Translations under genes and position numbers: made by a program
NCBI GenBank assembly: GCA_951804985.1
Contig: OX638132.1
Span: forward strand, 19,759,529-19,823,528
DNA from: Dryomyza anilis
Taxonomy: Eukaryota > Arthropoda > Insecta > Diptera > Dryomyzidae
Direction of reading: 5' to 3'
Length of the DNA stretch: 64,000 nucleotides
Part shown: piece after piece, positions 21,779 to 33,730 of the stretch
How the letters are laid out: each line of letters starts with the position of its first letter
Numbering within the stretch: position 1 is the first letter of the stretch
Notes under the pieces: model-generated
The model's database searches: none
What the model was told of the DNA's origin: nothing
Seen by the model: only the letters and a program-made list of their open reading frames with translations

Positions 21779-24270
21779 GCATAATATGTCTCCTGCGGAC
21801 TCTTATAAATTTATAAAAGATACATCATTTGATAACAGAGGCATCGAAACGATATCGAAGAAAACAATATTCAAAGTTCGAGATTTCTTCGAAAAATATT
21901 ACGATATCGATGTAATAAATATTTAAATTTCCTATTTTGTCCTTAAATTTAAATGTACGAATAATTTTAAAAATTAGAAACGATGAAGCTACGAGATCGA
22001 ATTTTTTATCGAATTTAGATCGGCATCGAAGTTCTCCGATACATGGCAGACTGGGTTATTATTAATAGTAAAATTTTGAATATTAATAAAATTTAAAATA
22101 TACATTTAAATTAGCATAATATATTTCACAAATAACAAGCAACAAAATTTAGTAGGTAACGGAAATAAATGAATTAATCAAGAAAATTGTTTGCATAGTT
22201 TTAGGCATTGGCGGTATCAAGAGTGTGTGTATTAGATAAAACCTCAAACACAGAGACAGTGTTCTATTCCAATCCGATCGGAGTAGATCTACTACATTTC
22301 ATTTGTATTTTTAAAATCTACTCCTTTACTACGGTAGTAGCATTTTCTACTTCTTTCTCATAATTTTCTACATCTTTTGCTGATGTCTACTTCCTTTGAA
22401 AAAATTGTTTACATTTGTTTAATTTGATGAGAACATATCACCCAAAAATCGCTCAATATTATAATTTTCCTAATAACTATGATCCATTATCTGTAAATAT
22501 TTTTGGCATGGTCTTTAAATTATAGAAGTTATAATTAAATATACTATTGTATCAAATTTTTAAAATTATATTTTGAAAATACCATGTATTTTAAATCTGA
22601 ATTAGACCACCCTGTATCAGCATTATAGAAAACCGCTAATAAACCAGGAATGAATAATACGTTAAAAATTTACATATCTATTTATTTATTTGAAATCAAA
22701 TATATTAATGCATATTTTTACTCCCTTTCATCAGATATACTCCCATATTTTATTGTCTACTCCTTTTACATTAAATATACTCCATTTTGCAATATTTTCA
22801 ATTCTTATCTGATATTCTGCATAGAGATAAGAATTTCCACGTTTTATTTTGTATTATTTATTATTTTTTTTTTGTTGAATTTACTTTAAAAATCGTGTTT
22901 TAAATACGAATTATTTTAATATTAAATTTCTTTATATTTTAGTTAGAATTGAAAAATATCAAGAAATGTTCAGAAAATTTAAAAATTCATAGAATCTCAG
23001 ATGTGTTCTGACTAGAACTATGAACCAAGTGTGTTACAGTATAACACTTATAGTGGAGGACATAATACTAACCCAAGTAACACAAAGTACAGATTTCGTC
23101 TCAAATTCTAGATATTTTCGTTAGTTTAGCAGTAGATACGTAGCTAAAATTTAAATGGAAAAATGTAGAGAATTCCTTGTCCCATGACACAGTTTTTCTA
23201 TATAATGATTCTCAAATATTTTTTTAAGTTTGAATATAATTTTTCGAGTTTCAATACAGATTTCTATATAGATTTCAATTCTTAGCCAAGAATCAGTTCA
23301 GTTCTACGTATCGATACATATTCGTTACATGTTAATCTACAGATCCAGACTAAGTTTTGAAATGTGTTACTTGGGAAGTACATGCATATATTTTATTTAC
23401 AAAATTAAATATGTCATTAATTAAATATTAATTAAATATGTCATTAAAAACGTACGCAATTTTAATATATTTAATATTTAAAAGAATGTTGCTTCTTTTA
23501 GTACACTTTTGAGAATTTTTATGAAATGATGATAATACCATTGTAAGCACTTTAAAATGTTCCACAATGTATGTATGCTTTAAAAGAGCTATAATTTATT
23601 ATAAAACGCAGCTATTTATGTTATGGTTCAACAACCTTAATATAAAATTATTGCACGCTTTTGTTGAAAAAGACTATTAAAACTATATAATAAGAATAAC
23701 TATAAAAATAAGAAAAACAAATATAAAATAAAATTCAGCAAATCATAATTAGGTGGCTCATTAATTAATTTATTAATTGTTACATGCTCCAATTCGTAAA
23801 ATATGCGTGTTTTTTTTAATTTTTATAGAGTAGCAAAAAAATATATATATTTTAAATACGCAAATTCAGTGCTAATTAAGTTGGTATGAAAGAATGATGC
23901 ATACATATATTAATTAAGTGAACTTTTTACGTACAATATTATTAAATAAAATTCACAAAATATAGGGAGTGATATGCAATAAAAACTATTGAATGCAATG
24001 AACACCATTGCAATAAGTGAGGTAAAAACTAATAACACAGGATTGGTTGATTTCTTGGTTGATAATGCTCATACTCGGCAATTGCCCTCATTATTTTAAA
24101 TTTCAAAATACGATTAAAATAAACACTGCAATTGTTAGTTTTTAAAACTGTTACAACGCGAAAATTAATGTAGTAAAATTTATGTATTTGCCTTTTTGTA
24201 AATCTACTACTTTTTGTTAGTTTTTAAATACAAGTATATTTATTTGACTTGATTTTACTACACAATGTAT
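21779..24270. other. AT-rich desert with a TCCGATCGGAGTAGATC repeat copy
   Basis: About 22266-22620 shares CCGATCGGAGTAGATCTACT, CATTTCATTTGTATTTTTA and a TATAATTAAATATAC block with 36713-37095, where that last block is in the opposite direction. ACTCC-ending motifs continue to about 22800. No gene seen in the rest. Confidence 0.4.
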
Positions 24271-24429
24271 TAGATGTGCAAATTCTACATATTGCAGAAA
24301 TTCTACATATTGCAGAAAATAGTATGTTATTATTTTCTGTATTATATTGTTTTATTTTTTGAAGTCCGTATGCAAACACCAAAGTTCAGACGTTGCAATC
24401 ACAGTGTTGATCGAAGAAAGTATTATTGC

Positions 24430-24585
24430 TTATTGAGTGGGAAGAAAGATGGAGTAGTGTCGGTGGATGTTTGTTTTGAACTTGATAATATCAAAAATGT
24501 CGGGAAAAACACACGCAGGGAGATTGTTCCACAAACGTATCGTTCGTCGTTCTGTTGAGAGAAGGGGTGGACTTCGGAAGGGCAT
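24430..24585 (-). pseudogene. LINE reverse-transcriptase C-terminal fragment
   Basis: On the minus strand 51 codons read MPFRSPPLLSTERRTIRLWN, then LPACVFPDIFDIIKFKTNIH, ending FLPTQ-stop. The pattern R-T-x-R-L-W-N-x-L-P followed by F-P-x-x-x-x-I-x-x-F-K-x-N-I-x-R-H is the usual tail of jockey/CR1-like non-LTR polymerases, as I know them. The rest of the element is absent. It would have come from an autonomous retrotransposon and is inactive here. Confidence 0.6.
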
Positions 24586-24841
24586 ACCTTTTATAGTAAA
24601 AATCAGCACTTAAATGCTGATTACTTCTTTGAGTCGACAGAACTGATGATTACAAAGAAATTTAGTTCTGATTCCACCTTTATCATCAGGAATTAAATAT
24701 TTCACAGGTTTCCCTATGGGAAAATATTATAAATCGAGACTAGTTTTGCACCGTTTATATGAAACCAACCAGCAACTGGTTTTCAATTGGAGAATTTTCA
24801 AAGAAATCGATTTGAAGACCACTTCGGTGTATAAGTGACTA

Positions 24842-25265
24842 TACCCTAGTAGAAATTTGCCCGATGCGCCATCGGGAAATGATCGGGTTTTCGTTGGGTA
24901 AGCCCTATTAGAGAAAATATGATCATTGCCTTTGCATGCCCTTATCATGCTTAACATAGCAGGATTTACATTATCTAAACAGTCAATGTTCCCGATCATA
25001 GCTACATTATTTGATCCTCATAACGAAATTAGCATCAGGCATTGATCGTGATTAATGAGAGAAACCCTATTATGCTCGGGCTCAGACAAGGCAATTGTCG
25101 GGTACATATTAAAATGGGGAATTGCCCAATCAGTACATGATCATGGCCTGAGGTCAATACATGATCAGGACACTGCGTTACAAGGACCTCCTCATATCCC
25201 GATCACCTCAAATAATGACATGATCACTTCATGACCATGGCCCTACCAAAATTTCTACCAGGGTA
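24842..25265. mobile_element. MITE family C, full copy
   Basis: TACCCTAGTAGAAATTT and AAATTTCTACCAGGGTA form the ends. The interior is rich in ATGATCATGG/CCCGATCA motifs and has no ORF. Related copies: 49886-50476 (opposite direction), 52053 onward (split by a SINE), 9332-9427 and 8105-8170. It keeps the undisturbed sequence ACATAGCAGGATTTACATTA that is split by the SINE in the 52-kb copy. Confidence 0.75.
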
Positions 25266-25443
25266 TACAATAATTTTCGAAAAGTGCACTTAAAATGATA
25301 AATTATCAACGTAGATTTACGCATTTTAAGCGTATAAATTGAATTGAAATATTAAAATATACAGGGTGTTTGGTTCATCCATGTCAATAACTCGAGAGGT
25401 GATTCTGTGATTCAAAAAAAAAAAAATGTAAAATAAAAAATGT

Positions 25444-25483
25444 CCTGTATCTTAAACTGGATGCAAACAGTTTAAGATACAGG
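25444..25483. repeat. Perfect 16-bp hairpin
   Basis: CCTGTATCTTAAACTG, an 8-nt loop, then the exact complement CAGTTTAAGATACAGG. It recreates the element terminus ACAGGGTGTTT inside the left arm, so the left end looks like two termini placed back to back. Confidence 0.85.
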
Positions 25484-25994
25484 GTGTTTAGTAAATGCAT
25501 ATTACTGACATAGTCTATTCAAGAAAATTGATTATAAAATTTAATCTGTTGATAAATGAATAACAATTTTTCACTCATATTTTAGACAATTAAATTACCT
25601 TTCTAATGGTATATCACATCTTCGAATCCGTTGATTTCTTCATTTTTAAAATGTACGTAAAGTTAAAAAATACAAATTTCTACTTTGTCATAGATTTTCT
25701 CAAAATTTCGATCACCACTGTTTTTTATAATTTATAATGATATCCCATTTCATTCCCAGTAATTTCTAACCAATAACAGTGATTTTAAACTGGTAAGTAT
25801 CCTGCAGAAATAATTACTTCACAGAACATATTTTCTGATCATATATCTAACATTATATTTTTTTTTTATTTGTACGACCAAATCACAAGACCCGCCACTG
25901 TTAATTATTTCTGCAGCATTTCTTACCAAGTTAAAATCACTGTGATTAATATGAAAATACTGGGAATGAACTGGTCTATCATTACAAATTAGAA

Positions 25995-26680
25995 ACTAGT
26001 TGGGAAGGTTAGATCACATGGGAAATTTTGAAGTAGGCATATTTTGATAATTGGTGTGATTAAGTTAGTTAGAATTATGTAAGTTATAGTCGGTCTAAGC
26101 CGACTATAGATACCATACACATATGTGATAGTGTGTGTGGTGACCACTTAAAAAGGTACATAGGTCACCAGAGTTTACAAATCCTGAAAATACCTATAAA
26201 CTTGAAATCGCTGAAGGATTTCCTTTCATTTGATACCCATGTGTACAAATGGGTAGGTATACCGAATTTCGATTTTTTTTTCGAGAACCACACGACAGTT
26301 CCCGAGAAAACATTATTTTCATACATTTGGGCATAAAGGCAATATATATTTGGCAAAAAAAGTTCCCTTAAGCTCGTACAAAGTAAAATTCATCCTTTGA
26401 TGTAAATTTTATGAGGTATTTGAACATAAGTGGTCGGGTCGCAGGTCCGATCATTCCAATTTTCTTGTTGGTACAACGTAGATATATAAGAAATCTAAAT
26501 TAGGAGTTTCATTGTGATTTCAACAGACAGACAGAGGGGCAGACAGACGGACAGACGGACATCACTAAATGCTGATCAAGAATATATATACTTTTCCATA
26601 CCGGGGATGCTTCCTTCTGGGTGTTACAAACGGCGTACCAAACTGAATATACCCTTTCACTCTTAGTGTAGGGTATAAAA
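25995..26680 (-). repeat. Dispersed repeat D, near full-length copy
   Basis: Reverse of the order in 53105-53815. Right end TTAGTGTAGGGTATAAAAA, then GGTACGCCGTTTGTAACACC on the other strand, a CAGA/CGGA-rich simple patch (26520-26562), and left end AACTAGTTGGGAAGGTTAGA. It sits in the loop of the foldback element. Confidence 0.75.
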
Positions 26681-26957
26681 AGATTGGGTCAACATAACGA
26701 AATTTTGAGAATTTCAATGACAAAGTAAAAATTTGTATTTTTATTTTTGCAAATTTTAACTTCACGGACATTTAAAAAAAGGAAGAAATCATGGGATTCG
26801 AGGATGTGATATACCATTAGAAAGGTAATTTAATTATCTAAAATATGAGTGAATTAATATTCATTCATAAACAGATTTAATATTTTTTTCTTATTTTTTT
26901 GAATCATAGAATCGCCGTACGAGTTATTGACATCGGTGAACCAAACACCCTGTATAT

Positions 26958-28230
26958 GCAATACTCAATATAGAAATTATAGCATAACATCTACATTTTG
27001 AAGAAATACCAGAAAATACTAATATATTTTTTGGTATAATTTAAATAGTTAAAATTAGTAAATAGTATAAATTATACTTTCACAGAATAAATTGTTGATA
27101 CCTAAATCTGAATTCTACCATTAATTTCAATTAAGTTGCATAAATATTTTACACTCATCTGACAAATTGCAATACAAATCGAAATGCCTATTATATTAAT
27201 AAATAGCAAATTTAAATTTCATATGCCTTTGTCACAGAGCTATCATTAATTCTCGTCTTTAAACGACGACTTTCCCCAAATGCAAATCGATTTAAACAAT
27301 CAAATGGTTAAAAAATACATATTTAAAAAAATATCTATAAATGCGTACGTGAATTGTTGTAGGCGTTAATGATATGAAAAACTCCTCTGCATATATATGG
27401 TATGGATGTCACCCAAACAAGTACGAGGAACATAGCACATTTTTGGATTAAGTGAAAATACAAAGCAATCGCACGTTTTTTGGTGCACGCATGAAAAAAA
27501 CGAAAAAATAAAACAAAAAATATAAACATATTTGTTTGAAACCTTGACCGTCATTATATGTTTTTGTTAAATGTTCGCACTAATTAAATATTTAAATAAA
27601 AACAAAATAATTTTACCAATTTGGGCATATATAAACACTTTTTGTTTCCTGACTTTAAAATTAATTATTATTTTTTTAAAAACTTTAATTGCAGCTTTAA
27701 ACTTTGATACAACTTACAAGATCCGCATAGCTTTTTGGATAATATCGTGATTAGCGAAAACTCTTTTGCGCAATTTAAACAAAAGATAATCGCCGACTTA
27801 TTCACTGAACGTCAAATCGCTATATGGACAGCAACATAATACCACCGATCCAGGGGCGAACTGGAATAAAAAATCCTAAAGAACTTTTTGTTTTTAATCG
27901 AGGCACAAAATTGTATTTTGATTTTCAACGATTAAAAGATTTTTTTTAAAAGCCATTCTAACGTAATGGCAATTTTTTTAATTTACATCGATCTTTTAGA
28001 ACCACAAAATTACCTATACTCAAACGGAGCAATCCTTTGTACCTAGTACATGAGGCATTTTTCAGTCAGAACAGGTCTTTTTTTATACGTCCGTGTATAC
28101 AGATATGTAAATAACGGGACTACAGCAATAGTAATGTTTATACTAAATTCTGGTAAAATTATTTCTATAGGTATTTATTTTTCAAGAGAAACACTAAATA
28201 AATGAAGATTCAGCTCAATAAAACACTAAT
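26958..28230. other. AT-rich intergenic stretch
   Basis: No gene, RNA or clear repeat recognised. Only short frames in low-complexity sequence. Confidence 0.4.
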
Positions 28231-28234
28231 ACTT

Positions 28235-28375
28235 CCAGTTGTGAAGTACCAATTAACACATTAGCTCTATAATATTGATGATTAAGAGATGTAGAAGTGC
28301 TTATCGAACTTATAAAAAACTCAAAAGCTGTGCAAGCAACTCTCTACGTCTGTCAAACCCTTATACAAACTTTAA
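28235..28375. repeat. Uninterrupted copy of the repeat split at 2.8 kb
   Basis: ATATTGATGATTAAGAGATGTAGAAGTGCTT and TCAAACCCTTATACAAAC appear in one piece here. This is the empty-site form of the composite at 2755-3555. Confidence 0.6.
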
Positions 28376-28519
28376 ATACCTAATTATGAGCAATTGGAAC
28401 TAGCTGTACAATAGATGTGAATAAACTTTGTTGTAGCAGTGTAAGATCTTCAAAAACTATTTATTGATGTTAGCTTTAAAATAGTTGCAATTTTAACTAA
28501 AAGTGCTAAACTACAGCGG

Positions 28520-28885
28520 CCTTTCTGAGAGCTTTATACAGCCAATGGTTACTTGAAGTATGGCGCAGAATCGTGGCATTACTTTTGTTCCCATTTGTGT
28601 AAAGGAGCAATGGAGAAGAAGACTTAACGATGAGCTCTACAAACTGTGCAATGTGGATATAAACCTCGTAATAAAGGGTCCACTTATGCTGGTTGGGCCA
28701 TATAATGCCGATAGAATGCCGAAGAACTGCCCAAGCAGGAGAGTTTTCCGGTTTCCGGTGGACAAACGTTCTGGAAGAGAAAGACTTAGGTGGTTAAAAT
28801 CTGTTCAGGTGGAAATAAAGGAATTTAGGAACGCATATTGGGAGTCCAAAGCATCAGATCGAGGTGCACGCTGTAAAAAAAAAGG
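28520..28885 (+). pseudogene. LINE (RTE-like) reverse-transcriptase C-terminal fragment
   Basis: At about 28550 one frame gives LKYGAESW, matching the common LxYGxExW motif of non-LTR polymerases. After a frame change the sequence at 28600-28870 reads RRRLNDELYKLCNVD, DRMPKNCPSRRVFRFP, GRERLRWLKSVQVEIKEF and WESKASDR. The last parts follow the family pattern G-R-x-R-x-R-W-L-x-x-V followed by W-x-x-K-A-x-D-R. A short A-run (28876-28884) may be the remains of the 3-prime tail. The 168-codon frame starting at 28560 is open but runs on into unrelated DNA, so it is not a gene. Confidence 0.6.
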
Positions 28886-28939
28886 CTCTCCCAAAAATAA
28901 TTTTGCAGGCATTACATATATCTTTGGAGCATTATGCAA

Positions 28940-29115
28940 ACAAAAGTTTTATTTCATTGCCAAACATTATTATAATAACAGCCAAACATATTTTTGTTTT
29001 TGTTCAAACATATTTATGTTCAGAATGAATAATTTTCGGCGTTCTTGCAAACATATATATGTTTGAATGTGAAAAACATTTTATTTACATGTAAACATAT
29101 TTATGTTTACATTTA
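28940..29115. repeat. Cluster of AAACATATTTATGTTT palindromes
   Basis: AAACATATTTATGTTC, AAACATATATATGTTT and AAACATATTTATGTTT occur within 120 bp. Similar motifs are scattered at 43840-43970 and 44480-44720, pointing to a low-copy AT-rich element. Confidence 0.4.
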
Positions 29116-29994
29116 ATTTTAATGTAAAAATAGTAAATTTTGTGCTAATATCTTCTTTACACAATATTCGTTTTTTTCCCTATTTTTAAATTACATTTTT
29201 TTTTATTTATATTACATAATTATAAACTTAAACTTTTATTTTATTTTTATTACACATATTTTATCTATACCAAATAATTTTATTTCCATCTATTGTTCCT
29301 ATTTTGAGTTCAGTACTTTACAGATGAATTGGAAATTTCATAAGCAGCCACTACTGGTATTAACAGTAATTGGCGGTACTTAAACAAATTCTTCCACCAA
29401 AAAGAACTTTTGAACTATATGAAAAGTATTAATGTGAGTGTTACAAAGTGCTAAAAGTAGGCAGCGCTGTTATTTAATTGTGATACCGTAATGCCAAACA
29501 TACATATAATCAAAATAATGCTATTATTTTTAAATTCGTTGTCACCCAGTAACAATCACGAATAACCAAATACATATAATTCAAAGAACCTTTTATTGAC
29601 GTTGGGTGTGTTAAATAGCGGAAATATCAAACATACATATTTTAATATCTGATGAAAAATATATATTTCTACAGAAACATTAATATAGTAAATTCATGTA
29701 AATCCGCGATTAAAGCAATTTATGTTTAAATATCGTATAATAATATTTCAATCTGAACAAAATAATAATACTATTCAATTATAATGTAATTAGATATTAC
29801 TCTCAATATTTATATGGTGATTTCGAAATACGTTATAATTACATTCAAGCGTATTCAAACAAATATTTTCTATCCGTGTGTGGATGGAGATAATGAAGAG
29901 GTTTACCGATACTGCGCGCGGTACTGCCAACTAAAGTAATGTAAGTATTTATTTTTTTAAAATATTATAATTAAATATACGATCTGCCACTCAA

Positions 29995-30110
29995 TGCATT
30001 TTGCCAATTGTTTGTTGTTTTATTGGTTGGTACAAAACACTCAATTTGTACTGACTGGACCTTGAGCACGTTAAGACAATATCTTAATATTATAGGTATA
30101 TTTATTTAAC
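29995..30110. repeat. Short dispersed repeat, copy 1
   Basis: GCATTTTGCCAATTGTTTGTTG..GGTACAAAACACTCAATTTGTAC..CTGGACC..TAAGAC.ATATCTT matches 33122-33210 in the same direction. Confidence 0.6.
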
Positions 30111-30804
30111 AGCCCACCGAGAGAAGCTCGATTGGCTCGTCTGATCATTCCGCCCCTGTCACGATCGCAAAATTGCAATTTGCAATACTAGGAAACGCGC
30201 TTTTATTGTTGAACATGTTGCGCATGATCATGATGATGACGTACTATATAGTGAAATCGCAATTGCAAATCGATTTCAATCTGAATTAGTGCAATTTTCA
30301 TTATTGCGTTTTTAGTTGTGGTGTTAGTAGCTATTACTGGTTGGTGGTTACAACTTTTTGTCGATCAGACTGAACTCATTGAACATTATTATTGGAACGC
30401 GAAAACTAGAGTAGTTTGGCATGATGCACCTGATGCCTGTGATGCATAATATAATTCCAGAACTACGTAACACATAGTAAACCAAATAACCACATACTTT
30501 GTGTGTTTATGTTCTGGAACCGCGTTTGTTCTGTACATTCTTCATGGTGCTGTAACGATCCGCACATGTACCGTGATTTCCGCTTAACTTGAGCTACAAT
30601 TAAATTAAGTTTGTTGTCAGTTAAGATCGTTGTTGGAAATGTGTTGGACGGTCGGTCGATTAGTTGGTCGGTCAGTCGGTCGAATCAATTGATTTTGTTC
30701 ATTGTAGCCACAGGGTCAACAATTATAATTGATGGATGTGGGGAATAAATCAATTGTTATCATAATATGATCTTTATTTATCATTTAATATTGTAATTCA
30801 ATAA
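30111..30804. other. Non-repetitive stretch beyond the 3-prime end of Dip-C
   Basis: About 30120-30250 is less AT-rich (CCGCCCCTGTCACGATCG, TGTTGCGCATGATCATG). No frame or RNA recognised. It could be regulatory. The AATAAA for Dip-C is at 30810-30805. Confidence 0.3.
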
Positions 30805-30976
30805 TTTATTTATGAAAAGTACTATAAAAATATATTGTATTTATACAAATTATAAAATCCATGTTAACTAAATTCAATATTATTTTTTACAAAAATACGC
30901 ATAAATCGAAATATTTTATATTTTTACTACAATATATAAATAATTTTGCAATATTTTATAGAAACGAAAACAAATT

Positions 30977-32422
30977 TTATGCAAACTGTTTGCCACTCAT
31001 TATATCCTCAATTTCCTCAATTGTACGTGGCACAATTGCGAAATTCTCGTGACCATCTTTCGTAATAAGAACATCGTCCTCAATGCGCACGCCACCAAAA
31101 TTCCGGAAGCGCCCATAGACATTAGCATTAATGAATTTATTCATACTGGGATCACTCAAAGCGCGATCCATCAATAATTCTATGAAATAACAACCAGGCT
31201 CCACTGAAAAATACATGCCCTGCTTCAGCACGCGCGCAAATCGCAGCGATTTAGTCCATGATTCAGTGGGGCGCTCCGGCTGTCCTGCCAGATAACCACC
31301 GACATCGTGCACATCGAGCCCAATCAAATGTCCCAGACCGTGTGGTTGGAAGATGCCTGCCAAACCGGACGCAAGCATTTCATCAATATCGCCCTTCAGC
31401 ATGCCGCCTTCCTTCAGGTTCTGCAGTAATACACGGCAAGACAGCTTATGCATGTCCACCCAGGAGACACCGGGACGCAACTCCTTTAGCACTGCATTTC
31501 GAGCAGCCAACACTGCATTATATATGAATTTCTGATCGTCGGTAAATTTGCCATTGGCCGGAAAACTACAGGTGATGTCTGCAGCATAACCACAGTAATT
31601 GGCGCCCATGTCGAACATACACATATCGCCGTCCTTTAAGACGCAATTATTAGGTGCTCCCGCATCGCCGTAGTGCAGCACGGATGAATTAATGCCCGAA
31701 CCACAGATGCAAGTGTATGAGCTGTGTCTGCAACCGCCCACTGAGTAAGAGTGATTCAAGAAGACGCTCTCACCCTGATACTCTGACAAACCTGGCTTCA
31801 TGTACTGCATCACCTTGATGTGTGCATCCGATGACACCTTTGCCACGTAGCGCAATACCTTAATCTCCTCCTCGTTCTTGACGACACGACATTCGGAAAG
31901 AATCGGATAAAGTAGATCGCTGTTGACTGTGTACTTTTCGATGCCATCAAAGCGTGCCGGCTTTGAGGTCAGACCACTGTCCGAATTGGTGCCGGTCAAG
32001 GTCAATATGAGGGCTGGCTGCGCTTTCTCAAAGAATGCAGCCAAGTCATCCGTATAGGCCACAGTTTCGGTTTCGTACATGCCCTTGAACTCGTCCAGTG
32101 ATAGTAGTTTGCCCATCCAAGTGCCATACTCTTCGGGTAGACGTGGCACAAATAGCGTTGCCTCGCCGCTCTTGACATTCAGCACGCCAAAGCAGTCGGG
32201 TTCCTTGACTCCGAATAAGTACTGGAAGAAGGACTCCTGTCGAAATGCGTAATTTGTGTCGGTCTCATTGAAACTGACATGCTTGCCACCTTCCAACAGC
32301 ACATAGGCGTTGTCGCCCACATTGGCTTGAGTGCGTAAAGCTTCGCAAATCTTCTGGCGATTCTGCCGGAAGAGTGCCATGGGAACAGCACACGTATCGG
32401 GTCCCATTTGAAATTGAGCCAT
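30977..32422 (-). CDS. Dip-C: Xaa-Pro dipeptidase (prolidase), M24 family
   Basis: One uninterrupted exon of 481 codons; human PEPD has 493. The chosen start MAQFQMGPDTC lies in a good context (ATCAAGATGGC). The frame is open for 25 more codons upstream, but that stretch has only a TTG, so it is not used. Residues about 1-180 form the N-terminal domain and about 185-470 the pita-bread metallopeptidase domain. All five dinuclear metal ligands are present in their motifs: Asp271 and Asp282 (FDMGANYCGYAADIT), His365 (PHGLGHLIGLDVHD), Glu408 (SVEPG) and Glu448 (VRIEDD). The enzyme is cytosolic, Mn-dependent, and cuts dipeptides with C-terminal proline, recycling proline. No signal peptide. A reverse-strand AATAAA lies at 30810-30805. 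Looks intact and functional. Confidence 0.96.
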   Translation of the reverse strand: MAQFQMGPDTCAVPMALFRQNRQKICEALRTQANVGDNAYVLLEGGKHVSFNETDTNYAFRQESFFQYLFGVKEPDCFGVLNVKSGEATLFVPRLPEEYGTWMGKLLSLDEFKGMYETETVAYTDDLAAFFEKAQPALILTLTGTNSDSGLTSKPARFDGIEKYTVNSDLLYPILSECRVVKNEEEIKVLRYVAKVSSDAHIKVMQYMKPGLSEYQGESVFLNHSYSVGGCRHSSYTCICGSGINSSVLHYGDAGAPNNCVLKDGDMCMFDMGANYCGYAADITCSFPANGKFTDDQKFIYNAVLAARNAVLKELRPGVSWVDMHKLSCRVLLQNLKEGGMLKGDIDEMLASGLAGIFQPHGLGHLIGLDVHDVGGYLAGQPERPTESWTKSLRFARVLKQGMYFSVEPGCYFIELLMDRALSDPSMNKFINANVYGRFRNFGGVRIEDDVLITKDGHENFAIVPRTIEEIEDIMSGKQFA

Positions 32423-33730
32423 CTTGATATGCAATAAAAACGAAAAAAATGGGAAAAATGCGAAACACGTCCAAATGCTTTTAAAATTCGTACACAACTG
32501 TGCTAAATCTACACAATGAACTACTACATTGGGTAGTTTAATCTAAAATATAATTTATAGCTATTATTGTTATCATTTTTTTGTTTTATTGGTTAGGTGC
32601 GATTTTTCATTGCTTTATTGGCTAGCTTAGCGATAACCAAGCGGTTGAGAGCTATTCGCGTAAACGAATAAACCGTAATCCAAATCGATTTACACGATTA
32701 TAACGATTTAAAATCAGGTTTAATAAATTATATAAATTAAATAAAAAAAAATATTTAAAATAAAAATATTATTATTTTATGTATTTATTTTGAGAATTTA
32801 AATAATTATTCGAATTTTGTTCAAAATATTCAAAAAATGAAAAAACTTAAATTATTACAAAATCTGAAATGAAAACTCAAACCGTATCTTGAAACCGTAA
32901 CATCGAAGGCGTTGCGTCAGAAAACATAAAATCAAAAACCATAACTGTATCCGGATTTAAAAAAATTTAATTGAAAATTAAACCGAAAGAAAAAACCGAG
33001 TCGTTACTATTTTTCATGTGTTCAAACGCTCTAAAAAAATGTCGAAATTCCTGTTCACTCAAGAAATGTTCATTTCAGAGGAAAATTTAACTTAAACTAA
33101 GATTTTCAAAAAAACCATGCTACTGCATTTTGCCAATTGTTTGTTGGTACAAAACACCCAATTTGTACCGCCTGGACCGTTAAGACCATATCTTGAAATA
33201 TAATTTTATTTATGAAATTTATATGAACCGAGGCTAGGCCCATCAAAAATGATATCTGATTTTAAAGAAAGTGAATACTTAAATTTTTACTATTGTACAA
33301 CCCAGTTTTAGAAAAATGAATATAGGGGAACATGGGGTAAAGTGGGATATGGGAATGGGATATGGGAAATTTCAATTTATGAACATGTTTTTGTACTTAG
33401 AAAAATAAAAACAATTTTCAAGTCCTTGTTAATATGGCATCAACTTTTTCATCCATGGGTATAATAAAATTAATAACTTTTTATTGTATTTCGAGAAAAA
33501 GTGAACAAAAAAAATGTTTTTGAAGTTTTTTAGAGTGCTGGGGTTTCCTATCAGAAAGTGCGAATTTGTATAGTTTTTTTATTAAGACGGTATGATTAAA
33601 ATGATTACATATTCTATATCTTTTGAAATACAAACGGGGTTTTTATATGATTTCACATTGCTTAACATTTTCTTAGGTAAAGTGGGAAACGAAAATAAGC
33701 AATTATTTTACTGAAAATAGTGTGTTATAC
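32423..33730. other. Upstream region of Dip-C and AT-rich spacer
   Basis: The short leader lies directly above 32422. A repeat copy at 33122-33210 matches 29995-30110. The rest is AT-rich with no feature I can support. Confidence 0.35.

Larger units (their letters stand above)
25361..26957. mobile_element. Foldback element with long inverted arms and nested insertions
   Basis: ATACAGGGTGTTTGGTTCA at 25361 is mirrored at 26940-26957. The arms (about 25361-25710 and 26683-26957) pair over roughly 270 bp or more, including TGATATACCATTAGAAAGGTA. The loop holds a second inverted pair (25745-25829 with 25897-25972) and a minus-strand copy of dispersed repeat D. No transposase seen. Confidence 0.7.

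Noticed and set aside
24842..25265. CRISPR-like or regulatory array from repeated ATGATCATG motifs
   Set aside because: Unit spacing is irregular and the stretch is bounded by inverted repeats shared with other MITE copies; the organism is a eukaryote.
28560..29066. 168-codon ORF as a real gene
   Set aside because: The first two-thirds is a LINE polymerase tail that needs a frame change to join its upstream motif, and the last third reads through AT-rich palindromes.
32423..32497. 25-residue N-terminal extension of prolidase
   Set aside because: It has no ATG (the upstream start is TTG), and the internal ATG has a good context and fits the usual prolidase length.
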